This document shows positions 17,918 to 26,947 of a stretch of DNA of 64,000 bases, piece by piece. Where the stretch lies: assembly GCF_900177345.1 (NCBI RefSeq), contig NZ_FWZT01000031.1, positions 19,200 through 83,199 on the forward strand, written 5' to 3'. The notes beneath the pieces were generated by a model. That model worked only from the letters and a program-made list of their open reading frames with translations. It was not told where the DNA came from and did not search any database. Positions within the stretch are counted from its first letter, which is position 1, and every line of letters begins with the position of its first letter. The translations under genes and the position numbers were made by a program. The DNA comes from Pseudobacteriovorax antillogorgiicola (GTDB lineage Bacteria > Bdellovibrionota_B > Oligoflexia > Oligoflexales > Oligoflexaceae).

Positions 17918-19539
17918 TATAACCTCCCCCGAGAGTTTCGATACTCCTTGCGAAAGGAATCAACAAAATTGTACAAATGTAGATGCCAAGGATAGACTTC
18001 TAGAAGATCAGGCTGCTCTTGTAGCCAATCGTGCCCTAACATAATGTCTGCCTTGCGGAGATACTCAAGCTGCGTCAGAAGCATCGGTGACACTTCTTCA
18101 AATCGAGCTGCAAAGTCCTCTTCAGAGCTCGAAGCTAACTCTTGATTGCTGAGATAGGTGGAATAGGAAAAGTGAGGAATTAGGGTTTTAGCTAAACCCT
18201 TCATTACTTTTCGCGGCAGCTTATGAGGTTTGACTTGATCCTCTTGAACCAGAGTCACCGTAGCACTAGCCACATCCTGCCCGGAAATAGTATACGTCCT
18301 ACTTTCAACTTCTTGAGCTAGCTCATTAAAGTTTAGACATTGGAATGACACGACGCGAGATAGTAGATGCTCTCGTGGCCGCTCGTCATAGCCACCAAGA
18401 TATGCAAGTGAATCCTGTCTTTGAAGAACATCGTTGACATCGCTCCAAATACCATGATCTTTCAAAAACTCCTCGGGATTGGCTGACAGTCTATCACAAC
18501 TATCAGTATCAGCAGCCCAATGAATCGCAAATTCACGACAGAATCCAGCTGCTGGTTGATGCCGATCATTGAACAGGAGATGGGCGTAGGAGAATTCAAA
18601 GTTCTGACTGTTGTAGGTGTCCCAACCGTGTTCAAGGCGAATCGTATGAGGCAAGTCAGAATACTTTTGTAAGCAGTAGTTCGATTCAGTCAACTCGCGG
18701 AACCTTTGCTCTAAAGATTGGGGCGGCTTAGCCAAGTTTGTAAAAATATGATGAACGCTATGGGGACTAGCCTCCATGGAGTGTTGCTGGGCCTTGACCA
18801 ACTTATCAAGATTAGCAGTTTTCTCCTTGAAGTCTTTGACTTGATCACTGACAGAATTTTCGTTCAGCCAAAGATCGAAATTTTGATAAACTGTTTCTAA
18901 CTGGCGGTAGGTAAAATGAAGGAACGGTTCATCCTTCTGCCTCTTGTAGCAAATTCCATCTTCCCCCTCTTGCTGATCTTTCTTCGTTTCACAGTCACCC
19001 AAAGAATCGCTATAGCCAAGCTTGTAAGCACGAATGACAAGCTCACAACCTGGTGGCACCTGTTCTTCAGCCTCTGCCTCGTCATCTTCATCAGGGCAGT
19101 ATTGATTGTTGGACTCTTCGAAATAGCGTGGGGCATCAGCCATCAAGATCAGCGTCCGGCTGTTGACAACTAGCATTGTGATCAGAAAGAAAGCTGGAAG
19201 TAGCAAAGCTTTCTGCAACCACAGAGGAAGCTCTAAGGCGGGTCGCCCACGATTCTCAAACAGGGAAAACTCCAGACGGAAGATATTCAAAAGAACAACT
19301 TTTCCTGGCAGTTCTTGCCCTCGTTTCAAAATTGAAAAGCCAAAATCACTGGCTCGTCTTTGCCCGAGAAGACGTCCACAAATGTCTGTAAATAGTAAGG
19401 TCAAACCACCAATGACAGTCAGGGTTAATGGTTGCAATCGTTCGATGTATGATAGTTTAAACAGATCCAAAGCCCAACCCAGGCCTAATAAGGCAGCGAG
19501 AAGGGTGAGAATCGTGATAGTTCTAAGTCCAATTTTCAC
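17917..19539 (-). CDS. Membrane protein of motor operon, Cys-containing periplasmic domain
   Basis: 540 residues with membrane helices at about 7-25, 38-56 and 108-130, then a roughly 400-residue domain that is probably periplasmic: it has eight or more Cys, an acidic DEDDEAEAEEQ stretch and charged helices. No catalytic motif seen and no family recognised. It begins 3 bases after the OmpA-like gene and overlaps the next gene by one base. The topology suggests it links the ion-driven pair to something in the periplasm. Confidence 0.75.
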   Translation of the reverse strand: MKIGLRTITILTLLAALLGLGWALDLFKLSYIERLQPLTLTVIGGLTLLFTDICGRLLGQRRASDFGFSILKRGQELPGKVVLLNIFRLEFSLFENRGRPALELPLWLQKALLLPAFFLITMLVVNSRTLILMADAPRYFEESNNQYCPDEDDEAEAEEQVPPGCELVIRAYKLGYSDSLGDCETKKDQQEGEDGICYKRQKDEPFLHFTYRQLETVYQNFDLWLNENSVSDQVKDFKEKTANLDKLVKAQQHSMEASPHSVHHIFTNLAKPPQSLEQRFRELTESNYCLQKYSDLPHTIRLEHGWDTYNSQNFEFSYAHLLFNDRHQPAAGFCREFAIHWAADTDSCDRLSANPEEFLKDHGIWSDVNDVLQRQDSLAYLGGYDERPREHLLSRVVSFQCLNFNELAQEVESRTYTISGQDVASATVTLVQEDQVKPHKLPRKVMKGLAKTLIPHFSYSTYLSNQELASSSEEDFAARFEEVSPMLLTQLEYLRKADIMLGHDWLQEQPDLLEVYPWHLHLYNFVDSFRKEYRNSRGRL

Positions 19540-19542
19540 AAT

Positions 19543-20142
19543 TTACTCTTCATTATCAAAGCGATTCACCGTTCGATCTTCAATAGTGATTCGACGATTC
19601 TTAGATTTCAAACCTCTCAAGATCTCCCGTTGTTCCTTAGAGATCTTTCCTTTAAACAGTGGAACTTCTTCCACCGGAGAGTTGTCTGCATGGGTACATA
19701 TCACAGCATGCTCACTGAGACCTGGATTATAACGCTGAATTTCCTGATAGGCTGATAACGCCCGTCGGTATCCTAGATCAATATTTTTTGACTTTTGGCC
19801 ATCGTTATCAGTATGCCCGTGGATTACAATCATTCGTTTAACAACACCATTGTCATCGAAACCCAGAACACCATTACCATCTTGATCCCGAAACAATTTT
19901 CCAAGGACATCCTTACCCTCACCTGAAAGGCTTGCCTTACCAGGAGAGAAGAGAACATCACCAGGTAGATTGATCAATCGAGTGGTGACATCGCCAATGG
20001 TATCGCTGATGCCATCGTCTGCACCCGGACTCAAAGACCAGATGATAACGAAGAAAACCATGATATTGGTCATCAAATCCATGTAGATCACCTGCCAAGA
20101 TGGATTCCGACCTTTTCTGCGTCGCAGATTTACTCGACTCAA
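19543..20142 (-). CDS. MotB/OmpA-like stator protein
   Basis: 199 residues. One N-terminal membrane helix carries the MotB-type plug and ion-binding aspartate: YMDLMTNIMVFFVIIW, with Asp22. A C-terminal OmpA-like peptidoglycan-binding domain follows (IHGHTDNDG at about 107-115, LGYRRALS, NRRITI). In flagellar MotB the helix Asp takes the proton and the OmpA domain holds peptidoglycan. No flagellar gene is in the window. It overlaps the MotA/TolQ-like gene by 4 bases (ATGA). Confidence 0.87.
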   Translation of the reverse strand: MSRVNLRRRKGRNPSWQVIYMDLMTNIMVFFVIIWSLSPGADDGISDTIGDVTTRLINLPGDVLFSPGKASLSGEGKDVLGKLFRDQDGNGVLGFDDNGVVKRMIVIHGHTDNDGQKSKNIDLGYRRALSAYQEIQRYNPGLSEHAVICTHADNSPVEEVPLFKGKISKEQREILRGLKSKNRRITIEDRTVNRFDNEE

Positions 20143-20957
20143 ATCTCTACCTCGACTTCATTCTTGTTTTCGATGATCACTTTGATAGCTTGACAAACAG
20201 TTTCATAATCATAGTCAAGGGCTTTGAGTCTTTGATCAAAGCGCGATCCCACGATCTTATAGACTGACGAGAAGACCGCACCGTAAAGTGTTGTCTTAAG
20301 AGCTAGAGCAAGCTGGGGAGTCAGTGATTCAATAGAAACGTTGGCACCTAAGCCATCAAACATGGCGATCAAACCTATGATAGTACCGATCAAACCGAAA
20401 AGTGGCATGGCGTCAGCGACAAACTCAAGGTTTGCATGAGAGTAGTCATAAAGCTCATGACACTCGGTATAGTATGAGTGGGCAACGAATTCTGCATATT
20501 CGTAGTCCTTACCATCTTTTGCCAATCGTTGGATGTCTCTAGTAAAGGGATTATCAGGAAGGCGAATAACTTCACCCTCAGCAACGGGACCAATTTTGAT
20601 ATGGCCTTGCTTATTCTTTTTAATGGAAAGGGCCTTATTGAGGGCATCGTTGGTTTCTACTAGACATGCGGCTTTTTCGATCACATGACGACTTGAAAAG
20701 AAAACCGTAAACGATGAAAGAAAGATCTTCACCACATCTGTTCCCGCTACATAGACCATAAGGCCAACGGAGATAATCGCCATCGATACAAAGTAGTTCT
20801 CCGTAACGAAGAAGACGATCGATAGAAGTAAGAGCCCTACAAACCCTAAAAGCCCCACAACCCCGGCACCAGCACCCTTCTGGTTCACTCCCAATTTTGG
20901 TGCCTTAACTACTGCGCTGACAGCTGTTTTCTCTGCAGAGCCATTAAACTTAAACAT
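20139..20957 (-). CDS. MotA/TolQ/ExbB-type ion channel subunit
   Basis: 272 residues. Two helices (about 28-52 and 58-80) are followed by a cytoplasmic loop of about 95 residues, then the conserved MotA/TolQ/ExbB pair of helices: ADAMPLFGLIGTIIGLIAMF and TPQLALALKTTLYGAVFSSV. The first Gly/Thr-rich helix and the A-L-x-T-T-x-x-G motif are hallmarks of the family. The long ZorA-type cytoplasmic tail is absent. It should form the ring around the Asp22 helix of the next gene and drive movement with the ion gradient. First gene of the four-gene operon. Confidence 0.88.
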   Translation of the reverse strand: MFKFNGSAEKTAVSAVVKAPKLGVNQKGAGAGVVGLLGFVGLLLLSIVFFVTENYFVSMAIISVGLMVYVAGTDVVKIFLSSFTVFFSSRHVIEKAACLVETNDALNKALSIKKNKQGHIKIGPVAEGEVIRLPDNPFTRDIQRLAKDGKDYEYAEFVAHSYYTECHELYDYSHANLEFVADAMPLFGLIGTIIGLIAMFDGLGANVSIESLTPQLALALKTTLYGAVFSSVYKIVGSRFDQRLKALDYDYETVCQAIKVIIENKNEVEVEI

Positions 20958-21329
20958 GATGTATCCTTCATTGAACTTAAGGTGACGACCACAGGCTACG
21001 ATGCAATTTGCGAACCGCCTGACAAAGCCTTTAGATTATTATATAAAGATATGTTATTATTAGGTTATTTCACCTCAAGTTTTCGTGTTCCAATTGATCC
21101 GAAAGCCAGAACGTTTCTTCAAATGGCGTCTGTCTGAAAAATCAACACCTCGAAAATACGCCTTGGTAACCTTCAAAATAATGCAGCCTAGTGAAGTCTT
21201 TTCAGTTCTTTTGGACTAGAAGGTTTCCGGTCGTCTTTGTACTTCCTCGAAATGGGGAACCTTTTCGATTCACAGCTCGGCAAAATCTGCCGAAACCCCG
21301 AATGAAAAATTAATTCGTGAGGGGATACC
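20958..21329. other. Intergenic region between divergent motor operon and pentapeptide gene
   Basis: About 370 bases. It must hold the motor-operon promoter; an AT-rich stretch near 21030-21075 is the likely place. No gene or clear RNA found. Confidence 0.5.
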
Positions 21330-22382
21330 ATGGATTTAGTCATGCTCAGGCTGAGCGCTCAGCCTTTATCAATGATTTTGTTAAGCTTTGTAATCAGCAG
21401 CTGTGGTAAGGCTGCGTTTCAATTTAAGGCAAGTCGGGCCCAAGATGCTACGGAACGGCCTTCGGAAGGCCAATCCATTCCAAGACAGTTGCCACCTATC
21501 TTATCCCAAGAAGAACGTGACACGGTCGAACCTCAGGAAACTAAGGTGACGATTATCATTGAAGAAAGCCCCGTAAAAATCAGTAAGCCTCCAATGCACT
21601 TAGATGAGCCAGATGTTGAGGCTGAAATCGTGCCATACCCGCCGCACCCCTTCCAAAAACCTGATGATGACCACGAAGACGATGAACTTCCGCTGGGTAG
21701 CTTATGTCATGATATTCAGAAAAACCTGTTCACCGCTTGTGAACAAAGCCCGTTGTTTTTCGGCCCACAGCTAGTGTTTGAAAATCTAAACCTCTCGCGG
21801 ACATGGCTGTCTCAAACCAACTTATCTAGGAGCATTTTGCGTCTTTCGAACCTTCAGGAGTCTTGTGGGCAAGGGATTCAATTAAGCGGTGGTTTGCTAG
21901 CTAACAATAACTTTTACCGTTCCGATTATAGGGGTGCAAACTTCTCTAGGGCAAGTATTGCGAAAAGCAACTTCAGTTCTAGTTTGCTAAGCCAAGCAAA
22001 TTTCAGCGATAGCCAAGTTGAGGAAGCGGACTTTAGCGGGTCATGTTTGAATCAGTCCAATTTTTCCGCAGCTCAACTCAAAGGTCAGATCAATTTTAGT
22101 GGTTCAGATCTCAGCGGCACAACTTTCGCGGGAGCTTCTTTTAGCCTAGGAATAGACTTTTCTGCAGCTCGGCTTCAGGGTGCAAACTTCCAAGGTGCTA
22201 CCTGGCAGCCTAGTTCTAAAGCTACAAGTTTTAACATAAATTTCGCCGACGCAGATCTTAGAGGTGCTAACTTTCTCAGGAGCGATGTTACAGGGCTCAA
22301 TTTCTCTGGGGCGCAGCTGGAAGGAGCAACCTGGACTGATGGCCGCATTTGTTCAGAGCAATCCGTAGGTGTTTGCCGCTAA
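21330..22382 (+). CDS. Pentapeptide-repeat lipoprotein
   Basis: ATG 21330 follows GAGGGG. The signal ends in the lipobox VISSC (Cys25). Residues 30-125 are Pro/Glu-rich and probably unstructured. From about 150 to 340 there is a run of A(N/D)F-x-x pentapeptide repeats (ANFSRAS, ANFSDSQ, ADFSGSC, TNFS-like units), which fold as a right-handed quadrilateral helix. The function of such repeats varies; topoisomerase mimicry does not fit an exported lipoprotein. Likely surface or envelope adhesion or scaffolding. Confidence 0.87.
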   Translation: MDLVMLRLSAQPLSMILLSFVISSCGKAAFQFKASRAQDATERPSEGQSIPRQLPPILSQEERDTVEPQETKVTIIIEESPVKISKPPMHLDEPDVEAEIVPYPPHPFQKPDDDHEDDELPLGSLCHDIQKNLFTACEQSPLFFGPQLVFENLNLSRTWLSQTNLSRSILRLSNLQESCGQGIQLSGGLLANNNFYRSDYRGANFSRASIAKSNFSSSLLSQANFSDSQVEEADFSGSCLNQSNFSAAQLKGQINFSGSDLSGTTFAGASFSLGIDFSAARLQGANFQGATWQPSSKATSFNINFADADLRGANFLRSDVTGLNFSGAQLEGATWTDGRICSEQSVGVCR

Positions 22383-22634
22383 CCGAGTGGTCTTCTAACC
22401 AGTTCGTGAGTCCATCCTGGCAAGAATTGCAACACACTTGTCAGGATCGGCTTCACTCTCAATTTTTTTTGAATTCTTGATCTATTAAGATGCTCACCTA
22501 AACTCTACAGCTAGAAACATATTCCGATTACAATTCGATCAGGTCACTCCCAATCTATAGAAAGCAGAACTTTAGCAAGGGCACATATCTTGCGGTGGCT
22601 CTTGTGTTCAAAACTTGTCGATGGAGGCAACCTC

Positions 22635-23990
22635 TTGATCCAGCTATTAGTTTCGTTTAGTATCGGCTTCTTATTAGCAGGAATTTTTGCCTGCACGACT
22701 AAGACCCGTGAAAGCAATCAAAGAACGGTGGAACCACCTGCCAGCTCCGAAGACCTTAACCAAGAGGACTCGATACCAAAGATGGATTCAGGAGGTGTAC
22801 CACCAAGCGAATCACCTGAGGAGGATGAAATTAGTTTTTCTCATACTCGGGGAACAAAGATTATCGATCACAATGGTCGAGAAGTTTTTCTGAACGGTAT
22901 CAATCTCGGTAACTGGCTCGTTTGGGAAGGTTATTTGATGATGGACGACTTTAAGTATCGCACCCACACCCAGTTTTTTAACTCTCTAGCGACTGCGCTC
23001 GGGAGTGTAGAACGCGCTGCTGAATTTGAACACCAATGGCGTCTTAGTTATGTTGATGAGAGAGCGATTCGTGAGCTTGCTGACTTAGGATTTAATAGTG
23101 TCCGGGTTCCATTTAACTATAAGCTTTTCTGGGATGGTACTGAACTGACAAATGATGGCTTTCAATACATCGATCAACTTCTTACGTTCTGTAAGACTCA
23201 TGAGATCTATGTGCTCCTGGATCTTCATGGTGCTCCCGGGTATCAAAATCCGGGGGATCATGCCGATAACCATCTTTCGAATGAATTACAACCCAGAGAA
23301 TCTGTTCAATTCTGGGATGACGACAACGTTGCCTTGACTGGCAAGATCTGGCAGCACATCGCTCGATACTATCGAGATGAACCTTATATCCTCGGCTATG
23401 ACTTGATCAACGAACCGGTGCCCCAGGCTGGACGAGAATTTGAGCTTCTACCATCACTGATAGCAATAACGAAGGCGATTCGAGAAGTCGACCCTAATCA
23501 TGTCATCGTCGCCGAGGGCAGCTGGTGGGCTTCTGATTTAACAAAACTCGACTGGCTCGATCCCCAGGTTCAACAGGAGACAGGAGTAAGAGCTGCTTGG
23601 GACCACAATCTGATCTATCAGATTCACCACTATGGCCCTGCTGAGGAAACCTTCGGCCGGGAAGAAATCACAAATCGACTCAATATACCTTTGATTATTG
23701 GTGAGTTCGGAGAAAGTGACAACGGCAATCTACGAGCCATTGCAAACTGGGCTGGCGAATCACTTGCTGGGGCGTTTCCTTGGTCTTTCAAAAAAATGTC
23801 TCATGACAGGACTCTGTGGACAATTCCAAGCAACGTTGCTTACGAAAGAGTCAAAACCTTTATCAATGACGGCGGCTCGCCCCCGATTGATGCCTTCGAT
23901 GATATGATGCGTTTTGCTCGTGAGAACATACGCAATGGGCATCCATCCCATATTTGGCACCAGGACTTCTATGATGCTGTAAAGCCATAG
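22635..23990 (+). CDS. Glycoside hydrolase family 5 lipoprotein
   Basis: A TTG at 22635 is the best start: GGAGG lies 7 bases upstream and the product opens with a lipoprotein signal (LAGIFAC, Cys20). A Ser/Glu/Pro-rich linker leads to a GH5 barrel: GINLGNWLVWEGY, FNSVRVPFNY, LLDLHGAPG, then the acid/base Glu260 in YDLINEP and the nucleophile Glu357 in LIIGEFGES. Length (451) is normal. The family cleaves beta-1,4, beta-1,3 or mannan links; the substrate is unproven, and the sequence resembles exo-glucanase-type members. Export plus anchoring suggests use of outside polysaccharide. Confidence 0.92.
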   Translation: MIQLLVSFSIGFLLAGIFACTTKTRESNQRTVEPPASSEDLNQEDSIPKMDSGGVPPSESPEEDEISFSHTRGTKIIDHNGREVFLNGINLGNWLVWEGYLMMDDFKYRTHTQFFNSLATALGSVERAAEFEHQWRLSYVDERAIRELADLGFNSVRVPFNYKLFWDGTELTNDGFQYIDQLLTFCKTHEIYVLLDLHGAPGYQNPGDHADNHLSNELQPRESVQFWDDDNVALTGKIWQHIARYYRDEPYILGYDLINEPVPQAGREFELLPSLIAITKAIREVDPNHVIVAEGSWWASDLTKLDWLDPQVQQETGVRAAWDHNLIYQIHHYGPAEETFGREEITNRLNIPLIIGEFGESDNGNLRAIANWAGESLAGAFPWSFKKMSHDRTLWTIPSNVAYERVKTFINDGGSPPIDAFDDMMRFARENIRNGHPSHIWHQDFYDAVKP

Positions 23991-24028
23991 CTTGCAATTG
24001 AACTGACCTACAGCATCATTCCATTTTT
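23971..24028 (+). terminator. Probable terminator after GH5 gene
   Basis: An 11-bp perfect inverted repeat, ATGATGCTGTA (23971-23981) and TACAGCATCAT (24009-24019), overlaps the end of the GH5 gene and is followed by CCATTTTTA. The 27-base loop is long for an intrinsic terminator, so the call is moderate. It also ends the convergent gene at 24034. Confidence 0.55.
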
Positions 24029-24033
24029 AAGAT

Positions 24034-25593
24034 TTACTGTGTGATAACTGGAAAGAACTCCGGTACCAACTGGCTCAAACCAGCTGTGATTGCGGGAACT
24101 CCTGAACCAGTAAACGCTTCGCCAATGAAGATCAGACCATCCTTACCTTGTAATGACGACCAAGCTTCAGACCACGAAACGGGATCAATGGGAATTGCTG
24201 GAAAAGGATACCGTCTCTGAGCTATCTTCTTAGTCAACTCAAAACCTAGGGTTGAGCGAGCATAATCCTCTACAGAAGCATAGGCTTGGTCGATATTTAC
24301 CTCCGGAGACAGTGTGTATGTTCCAACGAAGATCACATCCCGGCGGTGGCGCTTCTGCCAAAAGAATGGTTTAACAGCACTACCCAATTCCGGATTTAAT
24401 AGGTCGATGCTTCCAAGACCAAGAGATTCTGGCCACCACGCAGCCTGCTCTGGCAGCCCAGCATTGTCATAGCCGCTAATCTCTGCAAGATACACATCAT
24501 TGGGTGGAGTCCGATTAATGGCGGTTTCTAGTATCTTTTTCCGAGGCCCGTCTGGTAAGAAGTGCATGGCGGCTCTTGGAGTTGTTGCAGCCACCACCTT
24601 GTCAAACTCATAGCTTCCTTTTGGAGTTTGAACCTGCCAGTAGCGGCCCCCCTCTGCTTCCACTAAATTTAGGGCCGTAACAGGTTCCGACAGCTTGATG
24701 CGAATCCTTTCCCTTGCAACAAGCTTCTTCCAAAAGGTTTGATAGCCCTTCTGAAAGAACCACCACCGTTGACTACCTTTACCTTTGTTAGCAGCAAATA
24801 AGGAAACGATGTTATCGGCTGTGTTAGGAGGTAGATCATTGACGCCAAAACCCAAGCTTTTCAGCACCCGAACAACCTCAACCGGGGTCCAATAAAATCC
24901 ACCAGCGAGGCCTCGCGGAGCGTTTGAAAGCGAGCTAGGCCCTGCACCAAGTGCATCAGCAGTATAAGTAATGAGGTGAGTAAAAGCGGGGATACCGAGC
25001 CTTTGCCCCCAATCGTAGATGCTTTCATCGGGTTGATGAGCATCGCTGATTCCACATGTCACACTATCGATACCATTGGCGATGCAATAGGCCCATTGCG
25101 ACATTAGATCCAAGCCCTTCAGCAGCTGGCGCTTTAACTCATGAGGTTCAAAGGATTGATGAAATGTATTCAATGGACTTAAAGTGTTAGCTGGAAGATT
25201 CAGTGTTTCAAAGTCTACAGCAGGAACCAGTTTTGCCTTAGACCGATCGATCATTTCTTGCAATAGAGGCTGGATACCATCACCAGATATGGAAGCCCCA
25301 GGCACAAACATCGTCGCCATATCGTAGGCCTTCCCTTTCACCCACACCGTCTGCGCCACCCCTCCCACAGCATCAGCCTTTTCAAAAACAACTACATTTC
25401 GATAGCCCTGTTTTTTAAGGAGATAGGCTGTCGTGAGACCTGATGCCCCAGCCCCAATGATTGCAATTCTAGGTTCTGAAGGCTTCTTATCCGCCGCCAT
25501 TGCTGGAAAGCACAAACTGCTGAGAGCAATAGTACATGTCACATGACGTACTATACGTTTTAATATGAAAGACATATCATTTCTTATCATCAT
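24034..25593 (-). CDS. Secreted FAD-dependent amine-oxidase-like protein
   Basis: 519 residues. A signal peptide runs to about residue 33 (PAMAAD). Then comes a flavin Rossmann motif, IAIIGAGASGLTTAYLL, the amine-oxidase/phytoene-desaturase signature FEKADAVGGVAQT, and a C-terminal FIGEAFTGSGVPAITAGL for FAD closure. The export signal is unusual for this group; translocation with bound FAD usually goes through Tat, but no twin-Arg motif is seen. Substrate unknown. It converges with the GH5 gene. Confidence 0.8.
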   Translation of the reverse strand: MMIRNDMSFILKRIVRHVTCTIALSSLCFPAMAADKKPSEPRIAIIGAGASGLTTAYLLKKQGYRNVVVFEKADAVGGVAQTVWVKGKAYDMATMFVPGASISGDGIQPLLQEMIDRSKAKLVPAVDFETLNLPANTLSPLNTFHQSFEPHELKRQLLKGLDLMSQWAYCIANGIDSVTCGISDAHQPDESIYDWGQRLGIPAFTHLITYTADALGAGPSSLSNAPRGLAGGFYWTPVEVVRVLKSLGFGVNDLPPNTADNIVSLFAANKGKGSQRWWFFQKGYQTFWKKLVARERIRIKLSEPVTALNLVEAEGGRYWQVQTPKGSYEFDKVVAATTPRAAMHFLPDGPRKKILETAINRTPPNDVYLAEISGYDNAGLPEQAAWWPESLGLGSIDLLNPELGSAVKPFFWQKRHRRDVIFVGTYTLSPEVNIDQAYASVEDYARSTLGFELTKKIAQRRYPFPAIPIDPVSWSEAWSSLQGKDGLIFIGEAFTGSGVPAITAGLSQLVPEFFPVITQ

Positions 25594-25834
25594 TCCCCCG
25601 TTTCATGTCACTCCCGACATGAAATAATATTTAATATTGACAATGTTTAATATTTTTAATGGCATTCGCAGAATTGTAAACTAAATTAATCTTTACCAAA
25701 AGGGGCGACGTTAGACACTGAACCGCATGTTTTTGCAGCTAGGCTGCAAGTACTAGCGCCATAGCTCGCAGAAATTGCAAGCAGACCGATCCTGCAGTAT
25801 GAAATGACTTCCGAACTGTAGGAAGGAGTGAATC

Positions 25835-26689
25835 ATCAAGCCAAGTAATGACACATTCATCGCCTATCCAGGCTACACTGGCATCTACCCAGGCTATACA
25901 CTAGAGATCGACGACCGCTTCCAAGAATTCAATGAGAGCATTTGGACCACTGGCGATGGTAGCTTCTACGAAAACTTCGTGCGTTTTTGCGATCGTGGGG
26001 TTGTCTTCGAAGGAGACGGCTATTTACGTCTTCGTATTCAAAAGGAGTTCATGTCGGATAGCTATTCCCAGGCAGAGCTGGGCTACCCCGGAGATCGCCT
26101 TTACTCGGGGGGCGAAATAAGAACCCGTAAAAAATATCGCTATGGTCGCTGTGAGGTCCGCATGAAAGCACCTCACGAACTCTCTGGTTTTGTACAGTCA
26201 GTCTTCACCTTCCACTATCCTAAATTGCCGGTTTGGGACGAAATCGACTGGGAACTCCAGGGGCGACACCCCGACCGTGCTGCAAGCAATATGATCGTCG
26301 GCAAGTATGCTAAGGAATGGGCTGACACCCGTGATTTTGGTTCTTACGAACACGAAGTCTCTCTGCCTCACGGTAGCTTGATCAGCGACTGGCACGTCTA
26401 TGCCTTTGAATGGACTCCAGACTTCATCAAATGGTACATTGATGGCCATCTTATGCGCACACTGACACGGGGCGCCCTCCATCCACGCGGCTGGATTCCA
26501 GGAGATGACTCGCCCTTTGGTGGCCAAAGCAGCGAGATTATGATGAACTTCTGGTTACCAAACCCTGAAATCATGGCTGACTTTGGTGGCTGTTGGAATG
26601 AGGCTGCTTTTGATCACGGCCGGAGTGTCGATGCCACATATGATTGGTTTCGATACTATTCACTCGATGCATATCAACCGAAGTCATAG
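25835..26689 (+). CDS. GH16-like glycosidase with no canonical start codon
   Basis: The GH16 catalytic motif is plain: VWDEIDWELQG, with Glu136, Asp138 and Glu140 if residue 1 is at 25835. The first ATG, GTG or TTG in frame is GTG 25979, but GH16 homology (TLEIDDRFQEFNESIW) extends 25 codons before it. Upstream the frame is open only to TGA at 25829. A strong GGAAGGAG Shine-Dalgarno at 25821-25828 sits correctly for ATC at 25835. Either an ATC start, a mutated ATG, or a one-base change. No signal peptide is visible, odd for an extracellular enzyme. GH16 acts on beta-1,3/1,4-glucans or galactans. Confidence 0.75.
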   Translation: MKPSNDTFIAYPGYTGIYPGYTLEIDDRFQEFNESIWTTGDGSFYENFVRFCDRGVVFEGDGYLRLRIQKEFMSDSYSQAELGYPGDRLYSGGEIRTRKKYRYGRCEVRMKAPHELSGFVQSVFTFHYPKLPVWDEIDWELQGRHPDRAASNMIVGKYAKEWADTRDFGSYEHEVSLPHGSLISDWHVYAFEWTPDFIKWYIDGHLMRTLTRGALHPRGWIPGDDSPFGGQSSEIMMNFWLPNPEIMADFGGCWNEAAFDHGRSVDATYDWFRYYSLDAYQPKS

Positions 26690-26947
26690 AAGCATCCAGA
26701 GAATGCATAGCTAGGCCCATACATGTCACTTAGGCACTCAATTAAAACTCCAAAGATCGTTATTCTAAGCTGAAGTTGAATGGATACAATCGAAATGCAG
26801 TGTCGGGCGTATTCTCTCGTATTCGAACGCCCATAAAACTTCGCATTTATCTTTATCCTACAATAATCACCGAATTGAGCTTGAAAGCACTCAATAACAT
26901 AGCTAATACTTGATCAGCGAGGGCTTCGATTACAACAGGGTTTTCTT

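Noticed and set aside
19543..20957. Zorya-type anti-phage system (ZorA/ZorB)
   Set aside because: The channel protein lacks the long ZorA tail, and ZorC, ZorD or ZorE are absent; the partners are two unrelated membrane proteins.
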